NCBI RefSeq assembly: GCF_001625695.1
Contig: NZ_AUXY01000071.1
Span: 62,001 to 126,000 of the forward strand
DNA length: 64,000 nucleotides
Source of the DNA: Pseudoalteromonas luteoviolacea H33-S
GTDB lineage: Bacteria; Pseudomonadota; Gammaproteobacteria; Enterobacterales; Alteromonadaceae
Direction of reading: 5' to 3'
Below the pieces are notes generated by a model. That model was not told the origin of the DNA and did no database searches. It saw only the letters and a program-made list of their open reading frames with translations. The position numbers were made by a program, and so were the translations under genes. Position 1 is the first letter of the stretch; every line of letters begins with the position of its first letter. Below, piece after piece: positions 44,231-52,329 of the stretch.

Positions 44231-45393
44231 TGAACGAACGTATTATCAATACCATTGATGATTTATATCAGATGTTAGATGCCGCGATTCAGCTGGAGCA
44301 TGCGACAATTCCGCCGTATTTAACGGCATTATATAGTATCCATCCTGAAACCAATTTAGAGGCCACGGCGGTTATTAGAGCGGTTTTGGTTGAAGAGATG
44401 CTTCATATGACGTTGTCTGCGAATGTGCTCAATGCATTGGGTCGACATCCCAATGTATTGAGTGAAGGCTTTATGCCTTCATTTCCAACTTATTTGCCGG
44501 ATGGTGAGAGAGACTTCCAAGTCTCGATCGCCGCTTTTACACCAGAGACCCTTGAGACATTTTTGAATATTGAGCGGCCTTCAAAGCCTCCAAAAAATAC
44601 TTCAAGTACTTGTCCTAATGGCTGTATAGCGCGTGCAAATCATGCGCGCTTTCATTTGGATGCGATAAAACCGCTAAAATCGCCAACATATAGTTTTTAC
44701 AGTATTGGAGATTTTTACGATGCCATTATAGAGGGCATTAAATTTTTAGAGGCACAGGCCAGAGAGTGTGGAGAAACCATTTTTATCGGCGATCTTAAAT
44801 ATCAGGTTTCCAATAAGTACTATTACTCCGGCGGTGGCGAAGTCATAGAAGTAACGGATGAAAAATCGGCCATTGCCGCGTTGAATTTGATCAAAGAGCA
44901 AGGTGAAGGGAAGGCTGAACTGGGCGAAGATACAGAGAACCAAGAGTTTGATAGTGAGGGGGAGCTCTCTCATTACTATCGATTCAAGCAGTTACAGTTT
45001 GGCCGTTATTATCAAAAAGGTGATAGGCCAAGTAACCCCACTGGCGCAAAGTTCGAAGTCGATTTTAGTAAGGTATATCCGATCAAGACAAACCCCAAGC
45101 TGTCGGATTTTGCAGAAAACCCAACTTTATTAAAAGCCGCGAAAGATTTTAACCATAGTTACCATGAGTTTTTAGGCATCATCAATGATGCGTTCAGTGG
45201 TCATCAAAACCTTTTGTTGGGTGCTGTGTGCGACATGTTCCGGTTGAAAGAGTTCGCCAGCCAACTGATCCGTAACCCAATTTCGATTGAGCCTAATATT
45301 CACGCAGGCCCCACATTCGAAATTGACGCCAGTAGCCGTGATTCATTGAACGATAAAGTAGGGCAGACTTGTGTACATAAGGAGCGGGCGTAA
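44230..45393 (+). CDS. Ferritin-like protein (VioB/RebD-type ferritin-like domain)
   Basis: A 387-residue soluble protein whose N-terminal 250 residues match the ferritin-like domain found in iminophenyl-pyruvate dimer synthases. It has LDAAIQLEHATIPPYLTALYSI near residue 15 and VLVEEMLHMTLSANVLNALGRHP near 55; the Glu and E-x2-H positions are candidate iron ligands. NHARFHLDAI and the later SYHEFLGIINDAF complete the helical bundle. Most such stand-alone proteins have no known activity. It overlaps both neighbours by one base, between a GMC flavoprotein and its probable small subunit, which implies joint action in an oxidation. That role is inferred. Confidence 0.75.
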   Translation: MNERIINTIDDLYQMLDAAIQLEHATIPPYLTALYSIHPETNLEATAVIRAVLVEEMLHMTLSANVLNALGRHPNVLSEGFMPSFPTYLPDGERDFQVSIAAFTPETLETFLNIERPSKPPKNTSSTCPNGCIARANHARFHLDAIKPLKSPTYSFYSIGDFYDAIIEGIKFLEAQARECGETIFIGDLKYQVSNKYYYSGGGEVIEVTDEKSAIAALNLIKEQGEGKAELGEDTENQEFDSEGELSHYYRFKQLQFGRYYQKGDRPSNPTGAKFEVDFSKVYPIKTNPKLSDFAENPTLLKAAKDFNHSYHEFLGIINDAFSGHQNLLLGAVCDMFRLKEFASQLIRNPISIEPNIHAGPTFEIDASSRDSLNDKVGQTCVHKERA

Positions 45394-45911
45394 TGAATAC
45401 TCAGCAAAATCAACAGCAGCAATTTATTGAGTTATCAGGTGCACTCACGGATTTCAATGCGTTTGCACTACATGGTACAGGCCAAGTTGAACATTACTAT
45501 AAAACACTTAGTGACATTGTTGGCCGTGACACGGTTGAACAGTTACTTTGCGTGTTTCAAACCGTATATGAATGTGCCTGTGACGAGCAAATGTTTTTAA
45601 CTGGTATACGACAACAGATCATGGGGGATGTGAAGCTGGGGCCTGTTGCCAGAAATATCATCAAGCTCTGGTACACCGGCACTTGGTATCAATTACCACG
45701 TACTTGGCGAGAGGCTTATGGCAAGAGCGGGCAGGATAAAACGTTTTTTGTAAGTTCTGCTTCGTATACCGAGGGCTTACTTTGGCAAGCGATTGATGCT
45801 AACCCATCAGGCGCAAAAGGTCCGGGTTATGGTTCTTGGAGCGAGCCACCTAGAATTCATTTCGACAATAGCTGGCAGTTTGTAAAGCAGCAAAGTGTTC
45901 AATCAAAATAA
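45393..45911 (+). CDS. Sorbitol-dehydrogenase-type small subunit
   Basis: A 172-residue protein resembling the small subunits of membrane-bound FAD sorbitol dehydrogenases (PF12318-like). It has LSGALTDFNAFALHGTG at the N-terminus, a central helical part with Cys pair ECACDEQ, and a conserved block VARNIIKLWYTGTWYQLP followed by SYTEGLLWQAIDANPSGAKGPGYGSW. Such subunits aid maturation or membrane electron transfer of the GMC subunit. No signal peptide is seen. The one-base overlap with the ferritin-like gene indicates coupling. The family match is from memory of the motif pattern, so it is moderately sure. Confidence 0.65.
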   Translation: MNTQQNQQQQFIELSGALTDFNAFALHGTGQVEHYYKTLSDIVGRDTVEQLLCVFQTVYECACDEQMFLTGIRQQIMGDVKLGPVARNIIKLWYTGTWYQLPRTWREAYGKSGQDKTFFVSSASYTEGLLWQAIDANPSGAKGPGYGSWSEPPRIHFDNSWQFVKQQSVQSK

Positions 45912-45956
45912 ATGTAAGTATTTACTTTCACTTATGTCACCAACAGGATGTTTATC

Positions 45957-46874
45957 ATGAGCAGACAAACAATGTTTCCACAAGGCGCTGTAAAGTTTGG
46001 TATTACCCCAACTGGATGGGTCAATGATGACTTTTTAGATATTGATATCGGGATCCCATTTGAGCAAATTGTCAGTGAGATGGCTCTGGCTGGCTTTGAA
46101 GGCTGTAGCCGTGGGCATAAATACCCATCTGATCCAGCGGTATTAAAACGTGAGTTAGATATGCGCGGGCTAGTGATTTCTGAGCCGTGGGTTAGTACTT
46201 ACTTCACTATAAACGATATGAAAGAGCAAACGTTTCAAAGTTTTGAGCAAGAAATCCAGTTTTTGAAAGAGATGCAAAGTGGGGACTTAGTACTGGCTGA
46301 ACTTGGCGGTTCATCTCATCAGCAACCGATTGCCTTAGTGCCTAATGCACCTAAGTTTACAGATGAGCAGTTTCGTAGACTGGCTGATGGCTTAAATGAG
46401 CTTGGCCATAAAGCCAATTGCCACGGGGTGAAAATGTGTTATCACCATCATATGGGCACAGGTGTGATGACGATGGACGAAATCGCGCGATTTGCGGAGT
46501 TAACTGATCCTGATTGCGTGCACTTTTGTTTGGACACGGGGCACCTCTTTTTTGCAGGTGGCGACAATTTAGAGTTTATTCGACTTTATGGTGAGCGGAT
46601 CAGACATGTTCATCTGAAAAATATCCGCAAAGACATTATGGATTACAGTTTGGCCAATGACTTGTCATTTAAAGAGGCCATTTTAAAAGGGGTGTTTACT
46701 GTGCCGGGAGATCCTGCTGGCTGCTTAGATTTCAAAGAGATATTACAGGCGCTGGCAGATAAAAATTTTGCCGGATGGTTGATTGTAGAGGCTGAACAAA
46801 ATCCTGCCAATGCAACCCCACTTCTGTATGCGCAAATGGCGCGTAAGTATCTTCAAGAAGTCACAGGCCTTTAA
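45957..46874 (+). CDS. IolE-like inosose dehydratase / sugar isomerase TIM barrel
   Basis: A 305-residue xylose-isomerase-like TIM barrel closely resembling IolE (2-keto-myo-inositol dehydratase). It has GITPTGWVNDD at the start, GFEGCSRGHKYP, and VHFCLDTGHLFFAGGD carrying metal ligands. HVHLKNIRKDI, FTVPGDPAGCLDF and WLIVEAEQNPA, with the final Glu ligand, follow. No other inositol catabolic gene is in the window, so the in vivo substrate may be a different keto-cyclitol or keto-sugar made by the upstream oxidoreductase. ATG 45957 has AACAGGA at good spacing; the ATG at 45948 overlaps that site. Confidence 0.8.
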   Translation: MSRQTMFPQGAVKFGITPTGWVNDDFLDIDIGIPFEQIVSEMALAGFEGCSRGHKYPSDPAVLKRELDMRGLVISEPWVSTYFTINDMKEQTFQSFEQEIQFLKEMQSGDLVLAELGGSSHQQPIALVPNAPKFTDEQFRRLADGLNELGHKANCHGVKMCYHHHMGTGVMTMDEIARFAELTDPDCVHFCLDTGHLFFAGGDNLEFIRLYGERIRHVHLKNIRKDIMDYSLANDLSFKEAILKGVFTVPGDPAGCLDFKEILQALADKNFAGWLIVEAEQNPANATPLLYAQMARKYLQEVTGL

Positions 46875-46893
46875 GTGATAAAGGAGTTATCGC

Positions 46894-47925
46894 ATGCAGC
46901 ATAATACGGAGATGTATTTTAGTTTTTTTATGTTTGGGTCAAACTTCTCAATAGAGGATGATGTATTTTTGGACCAAGCGATGACCCACATTCGACGTTT
47001 GGTTGAAATGGGTTACGCCGGTTTTGAGTTGCATCCCGGTAGAGAGGACACCACAGCCTATGCATTTGCCACTTACGAGGATGAACTAAATGCCTATAAG
47101 GCATTTCGTCAGCGTATGGATGATGAGGGGTTCGGGCATATCAAAGTCGCGACCAATGTCGGTGCAACAACATCGTGTGACCCAAGCTCTGCGATTAAAT
47201 CTGTTCGCGATGCAGGGATTGCTTACTTAAAATCTCGCATTGATATTACCGCTGCATTAGGTGGTGAAATCATGATGGGACCCTTGGTGATCCCCTATGG
47301 TGGTTTTGTATTTGATGCGCCAAATGGTCAAGCCGTATGGAGTGACAAGTTACAAGATGAACTTGCGCTACGGTATCAAACTGCACAGCCAAGTTTTGTT
47401 GAACTTGGCGCTTATGCCTCTTCTAAAGGCGTTAAACTGGCGATTGAGCCAATTAGCCATTGGGAGACGCCTGGGCCGAATAAACTGGCGCAGTTGATCA
47501 CGTTTTTAGATGGCATAGAAGATCCAACTGTGGGGGTGGTACTCGACAGTGCACAAGAGACATTAGATGGTGATGGGCCTGAGGTGTTTGCACAGCAAAT
47601 TAATTACCTTGCTGATCAAAACCGTTTGCACTACGCACAAGCGTCACCGCCAGATAGGGGGGATTTAGTGCATTGTTGGTTACCATGGGAAGGCATATTT
47701 ACGCCTATTTTGTCGCGATTTGATGGTCCCATTGCGGTGGAGATTTTTAATGCGGTGGGTGCATTTGATCAGGGTCTTCGTTTGACCCGACGTAAGTTTT
47801 GGGTGCCTGAAGTGGATACGCCCAATCAATATCCAGATGCCTATCAAACAGCACAGCAAGCTTATGAATTTACTCAAGCGAAGCTCAATGAGGTAAGAAG
47901 TAAGTTACAACGGAGCCGCTGTTGA
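46894..47925 (+). CDS. Sugar epimerase-like TIM barrel (D-psicose/tagatose 3-epimerase type)
   Basis: A 343-residue xylose-isomerase-like TIM barrel. Metal ligands expected for ketose 3-epimerases are visible in order: Glu in KLAIEPISHWE, Asp in VGVVLDSAQETLDG, His in LHYAQASPPDRGDL and Glu in IAVEIFNAVGAFD. The DRG motif near the substrate phosphate/hydroxyl site is typical. AAGGAG lies 7 bases before ATG 46894, 19 bases after the IolE-like gene. Together with that gene it suggests rearrangement of a keto-sugar or keto-cyclitol. A strong terminator follows. Confidence 0.75.
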   Translation: MQHNTEMYFSFFMFGSNFSIEDDVFLDQAMTHIRRLVEMGYAGFELHPGREDTTAYAFATYEDELNAYKAFRQRMDDEGFGHIKVATNVGATTSCDPSSAIKSVRDAGIAYLKSRIDITAALGGEIMMGPLVIPYGGFVFDAPNGQAVWSDKLQDELALRYQTAQPSFVELGAYASSKGVKLAIEPISHWETPGPNKLAQLITFLDGIEDPTVGVVLDSAQETLDGDGPEVFAQQINYLADQNRLHYAQASPPDRGDLVHCWLPWEGIFTPILSRFDGPIAVEIFNAVGAFDQGLRLTRRKFWVPEVDTPNQYPDAYQTAQQAYEFTQAKLNEVRSKLQRSRC

Positions 47926-47961
47926 AGGGATAAATTTGTTGCTTATATAATGTTGTTCAAT

Positions 47962-47993
47962 AGAAGTGACATCTCTGTCACTTCTTTTATTTT
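47962..47993 (+). terminator. Intrinsic terminator ending the redox gene set
   Basis: AGAAGTGACA, a TCTC loop and TGTCACTTCT form a perfect 10-bp stem. TTTATTTT follows on the plus strand. It lies between the convergent epimerase-like gene and the small peptide gene, so it could also slow minus-strand transcripts. Confidence 0.88.
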
Positions 47994-48003
47994 CACTTAC
48001 TTA

Positions 48004-48177
48004 TTAACAAAAATTTTTTGTTGGGGGAATCGTACAGCAGTCATCTACTGAAAGCGTAATACACATAGTGCCTGATGCACCACCGCCCACGGCTGGGGTA
48101 TTTTTGTGTGAAAGCGCTTTATTTTTAAGTGACAAAGATTTTAGTTGGGTCTTTTTCAATTTCATGTTTTTCATCAT
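48004..48177 (-). CDS. Putative RiPP (lanthipeptide-like) precursor peptide
   Basis: A 57-residue frame from ATG 48177 to TAA 48004, preceded by an excellent AAAGGAGT ribosome-binding site. The N-terminal part (MMKNMKLKKTQLKSLSLKNK) is Lys/Leu-rich like class I lanthipeptide and related leaders. It runs through KNTPAVGGG at residues 25-33, a Gly-rich leader-core junction. The remaining 24 residues, ASGTMCITLSVDD then CCTIPPTKNFC, hold four Cys (39, 47, 48, 57) plus several Ser/Thr. No LanB, LanC, YcaO, radical-SAM or peptidase-ABC gene is in the window, so processing would be in trans. The coding start and composition are seen; the RiPP role is inference. Confidence 0.65.
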   Translation of the reverse strand: MMKNMKLKKTQLKSLSLKNKALSHKNTPAVGGGASGTMCITLSVDDCCTIPPTKNFC

Positions 48178-48308
48178 ATTACTCCTTTATGAATGTCAGC
48201 CAATTTGCTGAGACTGAAACTTATCACTTAATCGTTTCTTTGTGAATATTTTATTCCCTGTTTTGTGGGTTTTTGTTTCTTTTTATTGTTAAGGTTGGAG
48301 AAATCACC

Positions 48309-49046
48309 TCAGATCATGCGTTGCCATTGCTTGCTAAGCTCTCCAGACTCTTTGAGCTGTTGTAACCCTAAATTAAAAGTTTGTCTCAGTTTTGGGCTCC
48401 CCTCTAGTACTTTTGGAAATAAAACTTGCGCACGATATTTAAGGAAGGGCTTTGGATGTGCTTTGAGTAGTTTCTGGTACTCGGTCGAAAACTGCTCTTT
48501 TAACAGTGTCTCCATAACTGTTTCATTGAGTAAAATTAAATCTACTCTGTTATTTAAGAGCATATTGAGGTTGAGCTGATCGTTACTTACCATGAGTACA
48601 TCCAACTCATCATTTTTAATGGCCTTGTGGAACTCAGGAACATATTCATAACCCAGTGTTGCGCCTATCCGGTAGGGTTGTAGGTCCTTGAGGGTTTCCC
48701 AGTTTGGTAAAGGCGTCTCTTTTCTAAAGTACATTTTTAGCTCACCTTGATATATCTCGTCACTACAGTAAAAGTGCGTTTGATATTCACTTTCGCATAC
48801 CCAGTATGACGCCATATCAAATTGGCCAAGTTTTGCGGCATGAAAGCTACGTTTCCATGGCAAATAAACGAAAGACACTTGCATTCCTTGCGTTGCAAAG
48901 GCAAGACGGATGATATGATTGACGAAGCCATCATCAACCAATTGGCTACCAGTAAATGGTGGGTATTCTCCAGTCGCAATGTTTATATTGTTATCTGCAC
49001 AGACATGCCAACAACTGAACAATATTAAAAAAAGATACTTTCTCAT
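48309..49046 (-). CDS. Periplasmic solute-binding-protein-like (SBP_bac_3) protein
   Basis: A 245-residue exported protein with signal peptide MRKYLFLILFSCWHVCA and a family-3 amino-acid-type binding fold. Visible are INIATGEYPPFTGSQLVDDGFVNHIIRLAF, VYLPWKRSFHAAKLGQFDMA and a second lobe with RIGATLGYEYVPEF, DLILLNETVMETLL and a closing LQQLKESGELSKQW. Orphan versions without ABC permease partners are common in Alteromonadales, and no permease is nearby. They may act as sensors or in uptake via other systems. It ends 131 bases before the RiPP-like gene on the same strand, with no terminator in between, so cotranscription is possible. Confidence 0.75.
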   Translation of the reverse strand: MRKYLFLILFSCWHVCADNNINIATGEYPPFTGSQLVDDGFVNHIIRLAFATQGMQVSFVYLPWKRSFHAAKLGQFDMASYWVCESEYQTHFYCSDEIYQGELKMYFRKETPLPNWETLKDLQPYRIGATLGYEYVPEFHKAIKNDELDVLMVSNDQLNLNMLLNNRVDLILLNETVMETLLKEQFSTEYQKLLKAHPKPFLKYRAQVLFPKVLEGSPKLRQTFNLGLQQLKESGELSKQWQRMI

Positions 49047-49457
49047 TTAATTTGGAACAAAAAACAATCAGTTAATATCTATGCAAGTTTAGCTCATAAA
49101 TATGGAGGAACATGTGATGTGTCAGCCTATATTTTCACCATTATTTTTATTTTTGATTGCTTGGCTGTGATAAATAATGATAGTAGGTCTGTGAGTGATA
49201 AAGCTAAACTTTATATTTTTCATTTAGTTATATTGATTTTATATATTAGGAAGCGGTATTGTTTTATTTACTTAGCGTTGCATAGAACACTGCATTACAC
49301 CGTAATATATTTTGATTAATTTTGAGAAGCAAAAAAAGTTAACCACAGCCTATTAACAAAAACTGTGGATAGAAAATGCTGTTTTGGTGCGATGTTTTTT
49401 TCGCTAAGTTCTCCTAAAGGAAGGTGACTCAATTGGATCACTGTGCGTAAATTGGTG
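49047..49457. other. AT-rich intergenic region
   Basis: 411 bases between the solute-binding-protein gene (starting at 49046, leftward) and the end of umuC. It should include the former's promoter and the umuC 3' end. A 66-codon plus-strand frame (49119-49319) is very AT-rich, has no ribosome-binding site and no recognisable features, so it is not annotated. I see no terminator of note. Confidence 0.4.
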
Positions 49458-50717
49458 TTATTGGCATTTTATCAAGGGAATATCAGACCAGCGCGTGGTG
49501 TAATAAGGTGATAAAAACGCGCGGCGCATGTGCCATGCGTTAGATTGCAATTGCGCACCAGTGCGTGCTGTGTGATTGCCAAATCTGGTATTGATTTCAT
49601 CTAGGCACTTCATCAGAGCTGGGCTATCTTGAGATTGACTGAATAAGTCAGTTTGTAAAAATGTATCGTCTTCAAGCTCAATCGCACCAACTCCTGCTTT
49701 GTAATATTTGACGCCAGATTTGAATAGTTGATGAAAAATGTCGCTAACAGCATTGGTAAATACCCTAACATCACTCGAAGCGACCGGGAGTTTTTGGATA
49801 AAAGACTTTTTGTAATAGCTGTCTTCAAACGGTGAGCTATGTGCAAAAATCACAATATTTTTTGCCAATGAATTTTGCTTTCTGAGTTTTTTACTGACAA
49901 TGGCACAGTGGGTTGCTAGTGCGGCTTTGAGTGCTTTTGGATCTGTGATGCGCTCGCCAAAGCTGCGCGTGCTGTATATCTCTTTTTTTCTTTGTGTGAT
50001 CTCATGCCAAGACAGGCAAGCTTCGCCATTGAGCTCAGATATTGTGCGTTCTAAAACCACACTAAACTGTTTTCGCATCAAACGCGGGTTTTGATTGGCT
50101 AAGTCTAAGGCGCTATAGATGCCTTGTTGATTGAGCTGTTTGGTCAGGCGTTTGCCAATGCCCCAGACATCCTCCACGTTTAAATTCGCCAGTATTTTCC
50201 TGCGGCTTTGTTGATTATCTATTACCGCAACCCCCGTCGCATTTTTAAATTTTTTAGCGGCGTGATTTGCCGCTTTTGCAAGTGTTGGAGTTGGGCCAAA
50301 CCCCACGCCAACCGGCAGCTTGGTGGAGCGCCACACACTGCGCCTGATAACATGTCCGTATTGTTCCCAAGAGTCAACAAGGTCGCCAAACCCCTCGAAT
50401 TTTAAAAATGACTCATCGATAGAATAGATATGATGATTATCACTGAATTGATTAATCACCTTCATCATCTTGTCTGACAGATCTGCATACAGCTCATAAT
50501 TGGAAGAGCGAATAATGACATTGTGCTCAGCCAAAACCGACTTCAGTTTAAAGTAGGGCTGAAACTTGGGAATATTTAAACGCTTAGCCTCAGGCGAAGC
50601 TGCCACAATACAGCCATCGTTATTTGATAACACCACAACAGGCTTATTGCGAATACTCGGATCAAAGACTTTCTCCGCAGAGGCATAAAATGAGGTGGCA
50701 TCGACTAGCGCATACAT
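49458..50717 (-). CDS. umuC: DNA polymerase V catalytic subunit
   Basis: UmuC is the Y-family translesion polymerase that, with UmuD', copies damaged DNA during the SOS response. The 419-residue product starts MYALVDATSFYASAEKVFDP with the first metal Asp. It has VVVLSNNDGCIVAASPEAKRL, the catalytic pair in HHIYSIDESFLKFEG, and a helix-hairpin-helix with VWGIGKRLTKQLNQQG. The little-finger domain includes YSTRSFGERIT. The C-terminal DUF4113-like tail ends WHMRRAFLSPYYTTRWSDIP. It overlaps umuD by 13 bases, so translation is coupled. Confidence 0.95.
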   Translation of the reverse strand: MYALVDATSFYASAEKVFDPSIRNKPVVVLSNNDGCIVAASPEAKRLNIPKFQPYFKLKSVLAEHNVIIRSSNYELYADLSDKMMKVINQFSDNHHIYSIDESFLKFEGFGDLVDSWEQYGHVIRRSVWRSTKLPVGVGFGPTPTLAKAANHAAKKFKNATGVAVIDNQQSRRKILANLNVEDVWGIGKRLTKQLNQQGIYSALDLANQNPRLMRKQFSVVLERTISELNGEACLSWHEITQRKKEIYSTRSFGERITDPKALKAALATHCAIVSKKLRKQNSLAKNIVIFAHSSPFEDSYYKKSFIQKLPVASSDVRVFTNAVSDIFHQLFKSGVKYYKAGVGAIELEDDTFLQTDLFSQSQDSPALMKCLDEINTRFGNHTARTGAQLQSNAWHMRRAFLSPYYTTRWSDIPLIKCQ

Positions 50718-51118
50718 CTGGTCAAGCCCGGGTTTGTGCGATGCATACGTATTGAACCTGTGACCACGCCCTCTAGTTGGAATTGATCACATTCACTGAT
50801 CTTGACTGGCGCATAAAGGGTGGATGCTGATCGCAGCACTCTATTTTGTAAGTCGAGCAGCTTGCAGACAAATTCATTATTAAAATTTGCAACAATGACA
50901 TCATTTTGCTGAGGAGAAACAGCGCGATCAACCAATAACAAATCACCATCAAAGATCCCAACACCTTGCATAGAGTCGCCAGATGCGAGCCCGATAAACG
51001 TGGCGTTGGGATGATTGACTAAGAGTTGATCTAACGATAAACCAAGTTCTTTATATTCTGCCGCTGGTGATTCAAACCCAGTGATACCTGCTTGGGCTTT
51101 GATGGGGATTACTTTCAT
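50705..51118 (-). CDS. umuD: UmuD, SOS-cleaved polymerase V subunit
   Basis: A 137-residue LexA-like S24 peptidase. The self-cleavage site is Ala-Gly in KAQAGITGF (about residues 10-11; many UmuD proteins use Cys-Gly). The nucleophile Ser is in LASGDSMQGVGIFDGDLL and the catalytic Lys is in FVCKLLDL. RecA filaments stimulate cleavage to UmuD', which joins UmuC. The gene is first in the leftward umuDC operon and has a LexA box 13 bases upstream. Confidence 0.94.
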   Translation of the reverse strand: MKVIPIKAQAGITGFESPAAEYKELGLSLDQLLVNHPNATFIGLASGDSMQGVGIFDGDLLLVDRAVSPQQNDVIVANFNNEFVCKLLDLQNRVLRSASTLYAPVKISECDQFQLEGVVTGSIRMHRTNPGLTRCMR

Positions 51119-51130
51119 ACGTTACCTATA

Positions 51131-51146
51131 CTGTTTATATATACAG
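51131..51146 (-). promoter_or_regulatory. LexA (SOS) box
   Basis: CTGTATATATAAACAG on the minus strand is a full CTGT-N8-ACAG consensus. It extends to TACTGT…ACAGTA as a near-perfect palindrome, 13 bases before the umuD start. This places umuDC under LexA repression. Confidence 0.93.
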
Positions 51147-51148
51147 TA

Positions 51149-51582
51149 TGGTGTGAGGCCTGCGTGTCGTGCAAGTAGCACAGTCATCAAGTGTCTAAAA
51201 AATTGATAAACGCTAAGAAGCTGTGCACCTTGAATCGACTTATCTGATGAAGCCAATCTGCTATTTAAGTTATTAATATTAACAAGTTGAGTGCTTTTAC
51301 ATGAACTGATACGCAGTTTTGAGGGCGCGATATGGGGCTCGTATAATTTAATCTTAATATCTTTTGTGGGTATTTATTTGACCATTACATATGTTTTGGT
51401 TACATTTTTTTAACTTTAAATTGTATTTGAACAGTCGGAAAGCGAAAAATATGTGTACTTTGCACACGTTTTGAGTTTTTTACGGTCAGTGCCATCCATA
51501 AATAGGTTGTCTTGGTTGTCAGCTACAGCCACACAGCTATCGGATAACTGGAATTTGAACAGTGTCAAAAAGGAATATGAAT
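51149..51582. other. Intergenic region upstream of cupin gene
   Basis: 434 bases between the divergent umuDC operon and the cupin gene, AT-rich in the centre. TTGACC (51376-51381) is the only -35-like element noticed and no matching -10 was fixed. No short coding frame or clear operator is seen besides the LexA box at its left border. Confidence 0.35.
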
Positions 51583-52272
51583 ATGCCTGCTAACTTAACC
51601 GATTTGCTTGCCAATAGAGGTGACTTAACGAGAGCTGAGCTTGATAAGTTTGTTCTATCGCAGTGGCAGCAGGGCAATCACTTTTTGCGTGTGCCCACAC
51701 ATGTTTTGCCTAACCACAATGAGTTTGAGTCAGTTGCATGGGAAAAAATAGATTGCATGTTGACTAAAATTGTCATGCAAAAAGCAGATGGTTTGTCATT
51801 TGGATTTGATATGTTTCCGCCAAAATCAGCGGCCAAAGGTGATGTGCATGTACATCCTTTAAGTAGTCGGTTGATATCTGTTTTGGAAGGTTTTGGTACT
51901 GCTATTGTGAAAACATGCAAAGGAAAAATGGCGAAAAAAGAAGTAGGTCCGGGAGATGTGATTTTATTCCCTCATGCTACGCCACATTGCTTTTGGGGTG
52001 CTGAAGACGAGCCTATGGTGGTCGAAGTGTTGCTGGGCCCTTATGTACCATTTGAGCACCCATTACATACGGTTTGTCCCAAAAATGCGAAAAAAATAGC
52101 TGAGGCACATCCTGAATTGTTTGCGCCCTGCGACGTGAACGAACTTGAACTGGTTGCCTCTAAAGTCATTGCGTTGCAAAACCAAGGCGCATTGGGGTTA
52201 GATGAGCATCAAGTGATGGAGTGGGGAGATGATGAGTATATTTGTAACTTGGGTGAGATAGAAGTCGAGTGA
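51583..52272 (+). CDS. Cupin-domain protein
   Basis: A 229-residue single-cupin protein with cupin motif 1 in GDVHVHPLSSRLISVLEG (His-x-His and downstream residues) and motif 2 in GPGDVILFPHATPHCFWG (about residues 125-142). These supply a metal site. The substrate is unknown. The N-terminal 60 residues look like an extra helical segment (TDLLANRGDLTRAELDKFVLSQW) recalling small-molecule dioxygenase or isomerase relatives. ATG 51583 has AAAAAGGA 8 bases upstream; two earlier starts (GTG 51562, ATG 51577) lie in or too near that site. It stands alone. Confidence 0.72.
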   Translation: MPANLTDLLANRGDLTRAELDKFVLSQWQQGNHFLRVPTHVLPNHNEFESVAWEKIDCMLTKIVMQKADGLSFGFDMFPPKSAAKGDVHVHPLSSRLISVLEGFGTAIVKTCKGKMAKKEVGPGDVILFPHATPHCFWGAEDEPMVVEVLLGPYVPFEHPLHTVCPKNAKKIAEAHPELFAPCDVNELELVASKVIALQNQGALGLDEHQVMEWGDDEYICNLGEIEVE

Positions 52273-52329
52273 TTGCTTCGAATGAGCTAGCGCATACGTT
52301 GGGCACTCAACTCGACATTCTATATTGAG

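Noticed and set aside
37583..47925. Violacein or rebeccamycin-type indole pigment cluster, suggested by the VioB/RebD-type ferritin-like domain and a possible indolepyruvate decarboxylase
   Set aside because: The tryptophan oxidase, chromopyrrolate synthase catalytic partner and monooxygenases of those pathways are absent, and the other enzymes are of sugar type.
49110..49170. Tiny hydrophobic frame (about 17 codons) after a GGAGG sequence, possible type I toxin-like peptide
   Set aside because: Too short, with no antisense RNA or terminator pattern that would support a toxin-antitoxin pair.
49119..49319. 66-codon plus-strand frame in the umuC-upstream gap
   Set aside because: The composition reflects AT-rich DNA; there is no ribosome-binding site and no recognisable domain.
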